Positions 1 to 11,700 of a stretch of 64,000 nucleotides of DNA are shown in pieces. The notes beneath the pieces were generated by a model that did not search any database, was not told the origin of the DNA, and saw only the letters and a list, made by a program, of their open reading frames with translations. Origin of the DNA: Calliopsis andreniformis (Eukaryota > Arthropoda > Insecta > Hymenoptera > Andrenidae); NCBI RefSeq assembly GCF_051401765.1, contig NC_135071.1:20982961-21046960 (forward strand), in the 5' to 3' direction. The position numbers and the translations under genes are program-made. Position 1 is the stretch's first letter, and the number at the start of each line of letters is the position of its first letter.

Positions 1-1356
1 TACATACCAAACAAAGACAACTACGTTGCGAAGTGGTCGATTCGAGTGCAAGAGCCCAGCGTTGTGTCTTTGAGGCTTAGAACATCCTATGATCAGGTGA
101 AGATCGAGCTCAGAGTAACAGACGCAAAGAGGAATGTCTTGTCATGGGTGAAGGGAACTTCGGTAGTTATTTTGCCTGCTGTTTACCTCGGGGTACAACG
201 ACAGATTAGTCAAACGTACTTTAAAACATCGGCAAGTGTTAAGATCAGTAATATTTCTACCGATAAAAATCACTTATCGAATGAGAATAGAAGTATCGAA
301 GAATATCCCGTGAATGATTTTGAGGAGAGTGAAGAGAACGAAGAAGTAGAGGACCATCAGCTTTACCATTTGGAAGCATTTGTTCTTGAAGATACTTGGC
401 CTTTAACGAAGTCGGAGTGGGCTATTGTAACAGATATTAGAATTCAACCGTCAGGTTCTATCGTGAAGATGAAGTCATCCGTTTCAAGCACCAGCAGACT
501 GTCCAAGTCTGAACTGCCGAAGAAGAAAGCCTCGAAACAGTCTATCGATAGTCAAGCTCTTGAGTCACCTTATTGGGTGCTGCAAGTGGTCATTGATTCT
601 GGCAGTGGTGTACAGGTACAGATCAAATAATCCTCAGACGATGGCACATTGTTAAGGAATTTTTTCCATTGGCAGGTTTCCGAAGACAGGTCGAAGGAGA
701 AGGAAATAGCACAGATGAAGGAAGTATGGGCCACAGAGAATCCTGACAGTCTGCAACGAGGCAGGGAACTCAGAGAAGCTTTCCTAAAAGAACACGAACT
801 GAAGTCTGTGCCCTCAGCAGCTGAATCCATGTACGAGTCTTCGAAAGTCGAAATTAAATCCTATTCCTCGATAGCCGACATCAGTAAAAAGTCTTCGACG
901 CTATCGAGGAAATCGTCGAAGAGAGACAGTGCTCGAACGTCTTTCGATTGTTGGGAGACTTCAACGCTCAATTTAGAACGAAGAACACCAAAACCTACTG
1001 CATCGCTAAGGAAACTTCCCCCGTTAAACTTGTCAATTTACACGGTGAAGGATGAGGAGGAAGACATTCCGTGGGTAAAAACAGAGCAGGACGAAGAGAC
1101 ATTGAGAACCAGCCGTATGATGAACATTATCTATGCTAAGGAAGACTATCTGCATTTCCTGGAGGAAATGCACGTTCTGTTGAAGAATCAGAAACAGAAG
1201 TTTCATATGCTTTACGATGAACATAAAGAGACTTTTTGGGGTGGACGAACTCTATTGGAGCACGCGTATGAAGAACGAAAGGCCTTCATTGACAGCATGA
1301 GACCAGTAAGCGTACGAAGTGACAGTAAAAAGAGCAAACGGTCAAAAAAGGTTTAG
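1..1356 (+). CDS. Androglobin-like protein, C-terminal part (5' end outside window)
   Basis: Two coding exons, 1-615 and 676-1356, joined by a 60-bp phase-0 intron (gtacag...ggcag), give 431 residues ending in TAG at 1354. The frame is already open at base 1, so the gene starts to the left. The first exon holds a beta-rich segment (about residues 10-65, with GTSVVILPAVYL) and an acidic stretch. The second opens with a charged helix containing EIAQMKEVWATENPDSLQRG, then a long Ser/Lys-rich linker, a predicted coiled coil (about residues 345-405) and a very basic tail. The 'MK-x-WE/AT-x-EP' helix and the layout resemble the C-terminal region of androglobin, a calpain-like protease/permuted-globin fusion of cilia and sperm. 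The calpain and globin domains are not in the window, so the name rests on C-terminal resemblance recalled from the family. Another large cytoskeletal or ciliary protein remains possible. Confidence 0.6.
616..675 (+). other. Intron of the androglobin-like gene
   Basis: A 60-bp GT-AG intron lies between codons (phase 0). Reading through it gives an in-frame TAA at 628-630. Splicing it out joins the two open segments in the same frame, from ...GSGVQ to VSEDRSKEK.... Confidence 0.75.
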
Positions 1357-1452
1357 GTTGACTAGAATTAATCTTAGCCATTATATTTTGATTAATTAAT
1401 TATATTAAGCCTACGTTTAAAGTGTAATGTGAATTCTCTGGGATCAGGAAAA

Positions 1453-1458
1453 AATAAA
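1453..1458 (+). terminator. Poly(A) signal of the androglobin-like gene
   Basis: AATAAA lies 97 nt after the stop codon at 1356, within AT-rich sequence. It is the first canonical signal downstream of the gene. Confidence 0.6.
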
Positions 1459-1547
1459 GTTGATCACGTGTTGTTTCCTTATAGAAAGTTGCTTAACTAA
1501 TTTTCATGGAAGATATAAAATAGGTCATCACTGTTGAACAAGTGCTC

Positions 1548-2111
1548 TCAACACAACATTAACAGTAAATCGAGGTCGACAACGTTAAAAGGAAGACACA
1601 TGACGCATAATAGCAGCAAGTTATCGCACAGTTTTCCTATAAAATAGGAATACATGATCCAGTCACATTTAGTTCGAAAATGAAGAAAAACAGCAGGGTA
1701 TACTATCGGTTGATCGTTGAAAATATTAAAGAAAAAGTTAAAGCGACTGCTCACAGAAGCAATCATTTTAATCTCTCCTTTAAGATTAATCCTACTTAAT
1801 GAGACTATAAATATTCGCGTTGTCCTCTCGCATTCCTGGCGTTCCATGCAATCCTGCGCCGAAGAGGACTGTGTTCTTGTTTTCCAAGTTGTAACTTCGA
1901 GAGGAAAGCTTCGGTCGTTAATAATCGCTGATTCGCTCGTGAACGTTTCAACCGGAACCAATTTTTCAGGACGGCTATCTCGATCGGTGGAGTCGGTCAG
2001 GGCCGACGCGAGATACGTCTCGAATCGCATCTGAAACGCCGAACAGAAGCCGTCCTTTTGCATATTCCACGGGTAGTTATAGTTCACCGTTGAGGACCGT
2101 CGACGAGGCAT
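1548..2111 (-). CDS. Doubtful short ORF, function unknown
   Basis: This reading frame of 187 codons starts with ATG at 2111 and stops at 1548. The first 110 or so residues are hydrophilic and begin MPRRRSSTVNYNYPWNMQK. The last 75 are hydrophobic and AT-rich, as in translated non-coding DNA, so any real protein would be the N-terminal part only, perhaps an exon. No domain, signal peptide or poly(A) signal supports it. It would converge on the androglobin-like gene. It could equally be a chance ORF. Confidence 0.2.
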   Translation of the reverse strand: MPRRRSSTVNYNYPWNMQKDGFCSAFQMRFETYLASALTDSTDRDSRPEKLVPVETFTSESAIINDRSFPLEVTTWKTRTQSSSAQDCMERQECERTTRIFIVSLSRINLKGEIKMIASVSSRFNFFFNIFNDQPIVYPAVFLHFRTKCDWIMYSYFIGKLCDNLLLLCVMCLPFNVVDLDLLLMLC

Positions 2112-3427
2112 CTTTTAATGATTGCCCTCCTCTCTCGATCCGTTCCGTCCATTTTTCATCCGAGACCAGTCCTCATCGTCTGGCGAGATTATTACAAAGC
2201 TACGAGGGAAGCTGAGGGAAGAGGTCTAGGTTAAGCGCAAGAAGAGGTACAGCGCTCCCAAGCGATGGTTCACTCCCTTCCATTACCCATTTATCTCCCT
2301 CTTCGGCAATTTTCTTCTTTTCCCTCATCATTAGCGAGTCGGCTGTAAATTGTAGTTGGATGGTGAGGATGAGCGAGTGGAAAGATTCGCCTAGATGTGG
2401 AGTTTCGTTAGGTTGACCAAACATGCTGAACATCCTGTAGATACAGCGGGTGCGTTTGATTACAGGTGCATCCACGTTGCAGGCTATTCGCTACGACCAC
2501 TAGCAACCAACAGCACCTTGCTTCGTCAGTAGTCGTCCAGGAATCACTGCCGATCATGTTTGTTAGCCAATTTAGTCTGTCGCGGTACAAATTATAGCCA
2601 AGGTAGCATCGCGGCCTTTTGTAGCTTCCAACCTTCCTGTTCAATACGTCCTTCAGGTGTATGTAGATACTTCCAGGTATGCTACGAATCATCGAGGGAG
2701 ACTAGGTAAAATCTTTGCTTAATTTCGAGATAAAACAGACCACTTATCGTTAATCGAACAAGTCTTCTTCGGCGAGTTAAACTGAAACAGAAGTTGCAAC
2801 AAACGATAAAATAACAATACAGCAGCATTCTTCGCATAAATCTTCACTCGCGAATAGGAACTGTAAAGGACAATGTGGTCCATTATATGTATATAGATAG
2901 GTAGCTATATCTTGTCTATGACTGGCATTCTTTTAGTTAATATTATCAATTTATCAATGCACTTGATTTTTTAGGGGAGTTCATAGAAGGCTCAACAGAA
3001 CGTTAGCGAGAAGAAACGTTTGCACAATAAAGGGCAGCCGACGTTGTCGCGTCCCATTTCCACGTCTCTTGTTCCTCGTTTCAGTGGCAGTAAACGGGCT
3101 GGGCGGCTGGCAAAAAGAAGAACGCAATTGTTAATCATCCACCGATCTCGCTTTGAGAGCAGCATTAGAGACGCTCGACGATTTTCATTGTCGTCGTCAA
3201 GAATCGTGACGAAAAATCGCATTTTACGAGGCATTTTGCGCTCACTGTAGCCGATTTGTCAAAGGCACCGGCAACATAATTTATGTGTCTCCGTTAACTT
3301 CGTCCCACGTCCCGCCTTTTACCTACCGTTCGACTACTACGCTGTACACCGACCACCTGAAAATTAAACTTATCGTAGTCTACAATTTCTACGCGGTTAC
3401 TTTTTTCCAGTTTTCACGAACACGGAA

Positions 3428-3456
3428 GTACGCATGAAAAAATTGTTCATGCGTAC
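3428..3456. repeat. Perfect 11-bp inverted repeat
   Basis: Arms GTACGCATGAA (3428-3438) and TTCATGCGTAC (3446-3456) pair perfectly around a 7-nt A/T-rich loop. It lies in the spacer upstream of fibrillin, and no function is apparent. Confidence 0.6.
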
Positions 3457-5657
3457 ATGAATAGAAGAAATGTAGGTGTCGTTGCATCGACAAATTGGTC
3501 GAACCAGTGAAGCAGTCAATTGACAATAGATGTTTTTAATTGAAGAGAACGGAAGTGAGGGCTTCTTAGTCTGCTTATTGGTCCAGAACACAGAGGCCAA
3601 TGTCGTTTGTGTTTCTCAATCGATGCTTCAGCCTAGTTTGATAACGCGTCGCGCGTCATTGCGAAACTTTGCTTAATTTAGACGTTCTGAATTTTCGACG
3701 TTTATACGTTTGACTTTGGTGAAGGGTGCATTCTCAAATGCATCCAGCAAATTTTTCATTCGAAAATATCTCGAATGGGATCTCGATGCGATCAGACTCA
3801 TCCACGACACTCGACACCGCTGCTTCAACTCCCAAAATAAAAAGGTGGTCGAAAGGGTGATTCTATCTAGCCACATAGTGTCGCGTTTTCCGCGTACACA
3901 AAATATGTTCACAGCGCGCGAAGAAGAAGAAAAGGGTTACCACTATCCGCGGTCTCCTCTTCCAGCGTCAGCTGGATGCGAGAAAACAGGCAGGGAAAGG
4001 AGGGAAAGGGCTTGAGGAGGGAAGGAGAAACGCAAAGACGAGGGAAGAGAGGTTCTTCTCTCCAGATGAGCCCTCTCTCGGCTTGGCCACGATCTGCCGC
4101 TCCAGTCTCGCGTCGAGTCCCGTCGGCGCATCTTTTCGGGGCTCTTTGCTTCGTTGCTCCTCCACTCTTTCTCGCAAGAGCGTGTCTAGAGATCGCGCCA
4201 AGTGTACTCTTTCGCGTTGATAACTAAGAGCTTCAATTTTCGTTTCTTCTTTTCGATTCTGGGTGTGGGGTGCATTGCCAAGGGGGGAGTATAATCTTTC
4301 TTGTTCAAGGTGTCAGTTGGACTCCATAAAAACACACACGTGTGGAAGGAATGAAGATTAGGGAGTGTGTCTGGTTATATCGTTAAGCAGTGGAGTAATG
4401 TTGATGGTTTCGTTACCAGGTATAATGTCAGGGAGCACTTGGAGCGGGATGTGAACGTTGAACCAGTTACATATTGTCAGAGGCTTCCTTCGTCACGTGA
4501 TTTAGAATTTAATGTACCGATCTTCTTTTACTTTACACGAGATTCGCAAACATACCAAGTTTTATGGAACTTTAACGATAGCCTCTGCTCGATCCGCTTT
4601 TTCGTGACGATAACGAGTTAAAGCAGGGCGTAGATGCCGCGCGGGAAAATTTCCGCAACGCGTGTACATCATGCATAGATTAAAATCGGCTTCTTTCATT
4701 TTTCCGTCTGCTCTCTCTTCTTTTCGAAATAACGGCGAGATTAACGCATGATTTCATTTCTTTCTGATTGTTGTCTTAAAACTTACTTACTGAAAAGTAA
4801 ATTCAGGAGGGAAATTAATATTCTTATGTTTGTCAGTAATTGATTCTCCCGGTAGAAATATATCTAGAGTTAGTTAACGATATTTGGTCGTAAAGTGATG
4901 ATCATACTTGAAAATTAACATTGCGATTTCTCGCTGGCTGTCGCCGTGGCAGAGAAACAGCTATTGTGGATATTTATATCAGAAGATAGTTCCACCTATC
5001 TCATCGTACTAATTTGGCGCTTCCGGAAAGGCGTCATAGCCAGCATGCGGAATCGCGACAATTATCGCCCGTTGTCTCTCCACTCGGTTTACGTGGCGAA
5101 ATTCTCTGTTCTCTTGCGAAACAAGCGATCAAATATGAAATGTTATAATTACCAACTTTGAGAGAATTTCATTTAGAGTTGAACATTTTTGGAAATGTTA
5201 TTTTAATCGAGTTGCATTTACGATTTCTGCAGTCTCCAACGATAATATCCTTGCATCTCCAGATGTTTTCTTTATCCTCGTTGATACTGAATTATCTATA
5301 GAATACCTAAAATAGCTACATAGCGCTCACATTGCGGACCGTTAATTTTTGAAACTATCATGATATCAAACTCGAGACTTTCTCTAAAGAAGCGCATCCG
5401 TTACAGATTACAGAATACCGTAAGTGTCAGTTTACCAAGCGCCTAGTCGATCGAGAACCATGATCGAGAATCCGATCGTGGTGTCGACCGTCAGGCAGCG
5501 TTGAATCGGTCTAACCCTCGAGACAGTTCGTACGAGGATCGAAGATCATGCGAGTGAAACGAGCCACCGAATAACGAATTCCGACGGATCTTTCTTTCTC
5601 CGTGAACAATTTCACCCGACTATAATACGAATCAATCGTCGATCCTCGATCGCCAAA

Positions 5658-5794
5658 ATGCCGAACAAACGGTTGTTCTTCGCTATGTGGTTCCTGCTGA
5701 TCGTGCTGCGAGGAGTGTCGTCCACAGGACAGCGTTACACCACTAGCCCTGCACAGGATCTGGATAACACTCTGCAATCAGTACCGCCCCTCGG
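5658..5794 (+). other. Fibrillin exon 1: start codon and signal peptide
   Basis: ATG at 5658 (context CAAAATG) opens [17 protein letters not shown], a basic n-region followed by a hydrophobic core. Cleavage probably falls near VSS-TG. The exon ends in phase 2 before GTGAGT. Its last codon is completed by the first base of exon 2 (10487), giving the FUN start GPNVC. Unlike vertebrate fibrillin-1, no RGRR-type furin site lies between the signal peptide and GPNVC. Confidence 0.85.
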
Positions 5795-8700
5795 GTGAGT
5801 ATCAACTTTTCCTAACTAGCAACCATTGGTCTTGAATCCAGGTGTAGGGTATCTGAAAATTGATAAATTATCAGAAAACTCGGAGTTTCCGACGTCTCTG
5901 CGTGTAGACAATTCGTTGGTTCTTTCAACGGGACATGAGTCACACCAAATGCTTCATCAACGATTCGATTAAAATGATTAAGCGATACGATTCGATCGGA
6001 CGTGGTCGAATTCTCAGGCCGTAAGTGGTGGTCGGTTTGAGAAGTCACCAACCTCCAGACAAACGTGGGAATGCCAGTGATAAAGCTGTTTTCAGCTCGT
6101 TTCTATTTTTACTTGGCTGAGGGGCAGGGACGTGGTAGGATCACTCCAACAAGGAACTTTCTGCTCTAGTTTTTTTTTTCATTCGAATGATGTAACGCTG
6201 AGCCGCGCGCTTTGGGACAGTGTAATGTTTATCACGTGTCCAATGTTCTGCCGTTTACCGTGTCCGCCTGGAAATGTGCGGTGGATCTGCTTCAGTCGTA
6301 TAAACGATGTCTTTCATTTCTTCTAGTTGTAACATCATCCAAGTTATTTTCACGTTACGAACGAGGGTATACTTCCGTTTTAATTTTAATGTACTATCTT
6401 ACGCAACTTTCACTATATCATTGATAAATTTACCTTTCGCGGTAACTTGAACGCTGGAAAGGACGAATCCTGGAAAGCCAAGATCGCAGAAACGATTTTT
6501 GCTAATATATCGATCACACTGGAAGCTTCACCTCGAGATCAAGGAGAGCGCAAAGATCATAGCCGTGAAGAAAGACGAATCGAAAGAAACCCAGCAAATA
6601 CTATGATATGATAAACGGCGACTAAAATTACTCGATAAAATTATTACGTGGCGTTATCTTTCATAAGCGTTCGATATTATCACGGTCTCGGAATAAAGCT
6701 CCATAGATACACTACAGAAAAACAAGTTTGACAATAATTATTATGGAAATGTTCAGACTCCTAAAATTGATGTTAAGCCAGCTGGTTGCAGGGGTTTCGA
6801 GGGCTAAGCTAAAACCGCGAGCTGTGCAACCGTGATGGAGCTATATCGGTGAAATTATCTTCCGGATTATCTCGGCGATCGTAGCTAATTGGGTACACAC
6901 GGCGAGATGCACGCGGATTAAGTCTGGCTCGCAGAAGGTCAGTCGAGAAGTGGTTAAATCGCGCTGACGAAATGCTTCAACAGTCATTCCCATGCGACCA
7001 CGGAAACCGTTTCCGCTTTCAAATAAGCGCCATGGTCAATTGGGCTTAATGGATGGATAATAATGGTCCATCATCCATTTGGATTCGTCGGTTGAAATCA
7101 TCCTTGCCTGGGGATAGAGGGAGATACCGCGAAACTGAAATTCTTCGATGTCGATGAATAAAACGTAGAACTGAGCCGTGAGAGCGTAACGTAACAAGCG
7201 AGATAACCTAATTAAGAGTTATCGCCGACTTCAGAAGCGACGCGACGGAACGATGTTCCAACGGATTAGCCGGTGAATCGAGATCCACGATTTCGCAAAG
7301 TCCTTTGATACCTCGACCCTCTGGATGTCTCGAGTGGCGACGATAGGTCGAGGGGAATTTTAGTAGACTCTTATTCAGGATATACTTTGCTTCTTTCCTC
7401 TTTCTCTTAATCGTGTGATTAAGTGAAATACTGATTTGTCCATGAGTCGGTCATGAACGGCGCAGGAAAAGAAAGATATCGAATCGAGAGGTGTAAGTGG
7501 AAGTAAGTAGTGGCACTTTATTACGCAGATCCTCCATCCACCTGACAGTATTAGCCGCTCTGACGGAAAAGTATTCGATATTACTGAAGGTATCGTATAA
7601 CTGGGAGCAGAGGAACTAGTTTGTTACGGTAAAAGATTCTTGGCAGCTGATTGCACGCGATAGTGGCACCGCGTGATCCTCCACCGTTCAGTAGCCGATG
7701 AATCTCGAGATATGGAAATAAGTAAAGTCAGAATACGACGACCTCATGATTTCACTTAATACCAAATGTTAGCTAAGGTGATAACGTCAATCCAGTCGGC
7801 AGTTTCATCAAGTTTACCGAGGTTGTTGGCATTTAAAGGGAATAGACGCGGTTATCGCTGTGAATTGCCGCTGTCAATTGCCGCTGTCAATTGCCGCTGT
7901 CAATTGCCGTTACGAATTTTCCTCCAATCCTTGTCTCTTTTTATTCTTTTTATTCTTCTCAGATGTTAATTAGTGAAACGATACGAGAGAGTCCATCGTC
8001 ACGTTTCCACTAGGTGGAAGTAGGTATCTTGTCACAGTGCCATTAACATCGTTTAAGTCTTTTCTTCCTTTTTTCGCGATCACGAGGGAAATCAGGGGAT
8101 CGAAGACGGAGAGGCCGTGTATCTGCAAGCTAGATGTTATCTAGCTCCGTTGTTCTAGAATCGATGAACTTTGTCATTTATCAGGTTGTAGTTATTCAAA
8201 CGCGACGATAACGAACGCTATAGAGCGAATTAATAAAGGGGGAGCGAGTGAACGATTCGACAAAGTGTTTCAAGATTCTCCCCCCGTCTCCCTTCCCCCA
8301 GGGGCGCTTAATCTGAGCTTAATAGATTGAAACGCGTTAATAGGCTATGTGCATTTGCCTTCTGCCAATATCGAGCACGAGACTCTGGTGGCCAGCAAAA
8401 TTCCAGTAGTCTCTTTTATCAATCGAACAAGCTTTTTCTTATAGCTATATTATCAATGCTATTGATAGAAGGTCAACTAATTAACCGAAGAGAATACTAC
8501 TTCAGAAAAAGTAAACTCACTGTTTACTCCGCGTGGAACCGGTTTCCCTAATACATACAACGGATGAAGACGTAACTGTTGCGTTTCGTGTGCCTTCCAG
8601 AAAAGACAGTTCACGATCTGGCAGAATTCTAATTGAGTAACAATGAAACGTTTCGCCATATGCACGGTGTGCAATAAAGACACCACTTTTCCACCCTCTC

Positions 8701-11700
8701 AGTTCCTCTTTCACTTCCTCCCGCGATGCGTTACGTAAAACCCCACTTAGTTTAACCTAATCTAGGCGACAGACTAACCATGAATAATTATATAAGTGAT
8801 GATCCCATTAGGCATGAAATAGGTCCTATCCTATTTTCGATCCATCCTGGAAGCTTGTAGAAAAAACGCTCCACCCCACGGAGTCTCTCTCAAATTCTAT
8901 TTTTAATCTTAGAATTCTTACGACGATACTTCCGCCATGTCACAGAAAAAGAACATTATGTTAAGCTCCAAATTTATACGTATCTATTTACTACTCAGTA
9001 TTAAGTATCTGTTAGCACTGGAATTCTTCCTACTTTTACCATTGGAAAATACAGCTGGCAGTTCTCCTGTTTAATCAAAAAATTAGTTCGCGGTTGAATA
9101 TGCACGTACATACATGTATATGTATAATTGGCATTCGTTCGCGCAATACATAGTCTACCATATGAGGCTGCATAAAGCCGATGCGTGTCTAAACACAGGC
9201 TTAGCGGTAAGTGTGGGCTTAAAAGTTCAATTGGAAAGTACACTTAATGGATTTGAAACGGTATGCGGGAATGGCTCTTGAGATGACGGATTACGATCCA
9301 TTAAAATTAAACTGATTAAAGCGTAACTGCGTTGCGTTCGAATGTTGAGCAAACAGTGCAGCTCCCAAGTTAAGGAAAAACCGGAGACACCAACAGGGAG
9401 GAATTAGAACAAATGACAGGCTTTCGAAAAAAACAGCAACTTTTAAAGAGGCTATCGAGGCCAGTTTGCATTGCGACACTGGCTGAGGATAATGTGAACG
9501 AGTTGTGATAGAAATTTATTGGGCCTGTGGTGCCGATAATTAAGAGGCATCATCGACGAGAAATCTGCTGAACACTTGTTGCTAACGATAATTGCTGCAC
9601 TTGTCTACTTATGAGTGTTAATTCAACGACAGTAAGGAATCTTTCAGTTATTAGAGCTATAATTGTTGAGAAACGAGACGAGAATGAAGCACCTGCAGTT
9701 TTCTATCAAAGCAGGAGCTATCTATACATGCGAGGCGCCTCATCGAAAAAGGGTATCTTCAAGACCGTATGTCTAAAGTTAATGTTTTGTTAGTTTTCGG
9801 AAGTTGAAATTACCACCGACTAATGACAAGATAATGTACACTTTGATATCGTCTTACAAACTGCTCTCGTTATCACTCTACAACAGGATTCCTCAACATG
9901 GCAGATAACGTGGGAGTAAACGGTAACGAGTATCAGGTGTTACATTTTCTTGGTAGAGTCCTTATGTCCCAATAAAATAATGAGAAGATCAAAGAAAAAA
10001 AGTAAATATGTACACAGAGATGCGGTGCGGTGGCGAGACGCATAAGTGGAAGTTGTACTTACTTACGTAAGTACATACTTAGAGGGTGCCTATGGCAGCT
10101 GACGTTAATTACCAGTCGCTCGATGTGAATGGCCGCCTTGTTCGCGAGGTGGCACACCACGCGTTCGCTTCTCATTCTTTCTTCTTCGTTCTGGTTTTTG
10201 CGAGCATCGCGCGTGACACGAGACGAGTCAGGAAAAAGTGTCGCGTTTCCGCCTCCTGATAGCGTCGCGACCTCGTTTAAACGCTATCACGCGGGATCGC
10301 GGATCTGCTCAGAATCTGAGACAATTTACAACGCGGAGGATCTACATACCTACATTTTGCAAAAATTCAACGACAGTCTTATCGTTATCGAGCGAAAGAT
10401 TTATAAATGATATTTAATACGCGTTGGGAGGCACGATATCCTATAGAACTTTACTAAACAGAGAGGAATCTTCGGTAATTTTCCAGGCCGAACGTGTGCA
10501 GGTCAAGGCTGAAAAACTACTGTTGCCCTGGCTGGACGAAGAAGCCGGAGACTGGGCTCTGTGTGATCCGTAAGTACGAATTGTGCGCGCTTTGAATCAA
10601 ACCTCGATCATAGTTCTCCCCTTCCGTAATTGGACATGATCTCACGAACGGCCGCCTATCTCGAGTACATTCAATTTTAGCGTTCATTATCCGGCTGCCC
10701 TGGAAAGGAGCAACCGCGATAGGAGTAGCCTGTTGCACGACAATTATTGCACAACGAAACGGCTGCTCATGCAACACGTTCATCGCCTGCTTCGACAAAA
10801 TTGCCTTTAATGGCTTGTTACGCGCTTCCTGTTTATCGCATTGTTCTTTTTGTCTTCGCAACTCGATTACGAGACAACTTCGCGAAAAGAGAGGTTTGTT
10901 CGAGGCTTTGCTCACTACTTTCTCGCTGCAAGCTCTCTCATTGCACGATACAGATCAGGGGGAGAATTTATAAAGAGAGAAAAAGTACTGTATTTCTTTA
11001 TGAAGACGACAGTAGACACGAGAAAATAAACGGATTCTTTTAGCCGTATGTAGCAGGCGATGTGGCACACTGGGCAGATGCATTAGGCCCAATATTTGTC
11101 TCTGCGAAGGAGGCGGCGTGGCCTCGTCCTGCAGTAGCAGCCAAACTAAAGGTAAGCGAATACTTTCCATCACTTTTAGTACCTTCATTTTACTCACTGA
11201 TTATTATTCATCAACGTAACAGCTTCCACACATGAGACTGGTAATGCATTGGACAGAGGAGAGTCTGGTAGGTGTAGGGTGCATTGTATAAATGGCAACT
11301 GCGTCGATGGCAGGTGTCAGTGTCGCAGTGGATACCAAGGAGAATTTTGTAATGAACGTAAGTAGCAAAGTTATCAATATATATACATATATACAGTATG
11401 TTTTAATCACCGTCTTTTTTTTTATAACAGCAATCTGTCGTGAGCCGTGCCTGAACCAAGGAAGATGTATCGGTCCAGATCGCTGCGCATGTATCTATGG
11501 TTACACTGGCAGGCGTTGCGAAACTGATTACAGGTAGATAAATAGTGATACTCCGTTTATCTTGCGACTAGGTGAATCTTTTTTTTATTACCCATTTTCT
11601 TCAGAACTGGCCCATGCTACACGAAAGTTAAGAATGGTCAGTGCTTGGCAAATTTGCAAGGCGTCGTTTGCACCAGACAATTGTGCTGCGCCACCGTGGG

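Larger units (their letters stand above)
1357..5657. other. Spacer between androglobin-like gene and fibrillin
   Basis: About 4.3 kb without a gene I can name. It contains the 3' UTR signal at 1453, one doubtful minus-strand ORF (1548-2111), an 11-bp perfect inverted repeat at 3428-3456, and presumably the fibrillin promoter and 5' UTR just before 5658. I found no convincing TATA box near the fibrillin start. The other open stretches, such as 2408-2692 minus and 3710-4015 plus, show no recognisable domain. Confidence 0.6.
5795..10486 (+). other. Fibrillin intron 1 (4.7 kb)
   Basis: This is by far the longest intron of the gene; the others run about 60-510 bp. It is flanked by GTGAGT and TTTTCCAG. 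It contains a 4-copy 13-bp tandem array at 7857-7908 and a 14-bp palindrome at 10060-10073, and no exon I can support. Its length and position make it a likely home for fibrillin regulatory elements, which is inference only. Confidence 0.75.

Noticed and set aside
10129..10410. 93-codon frame within fibrillin intron 1 as an extra exon or nested gene
   Set aside because: Exon 1 (phase 2) joins exon 2 exactly at GPNVC, so nothing is missing. The frame has no domain.
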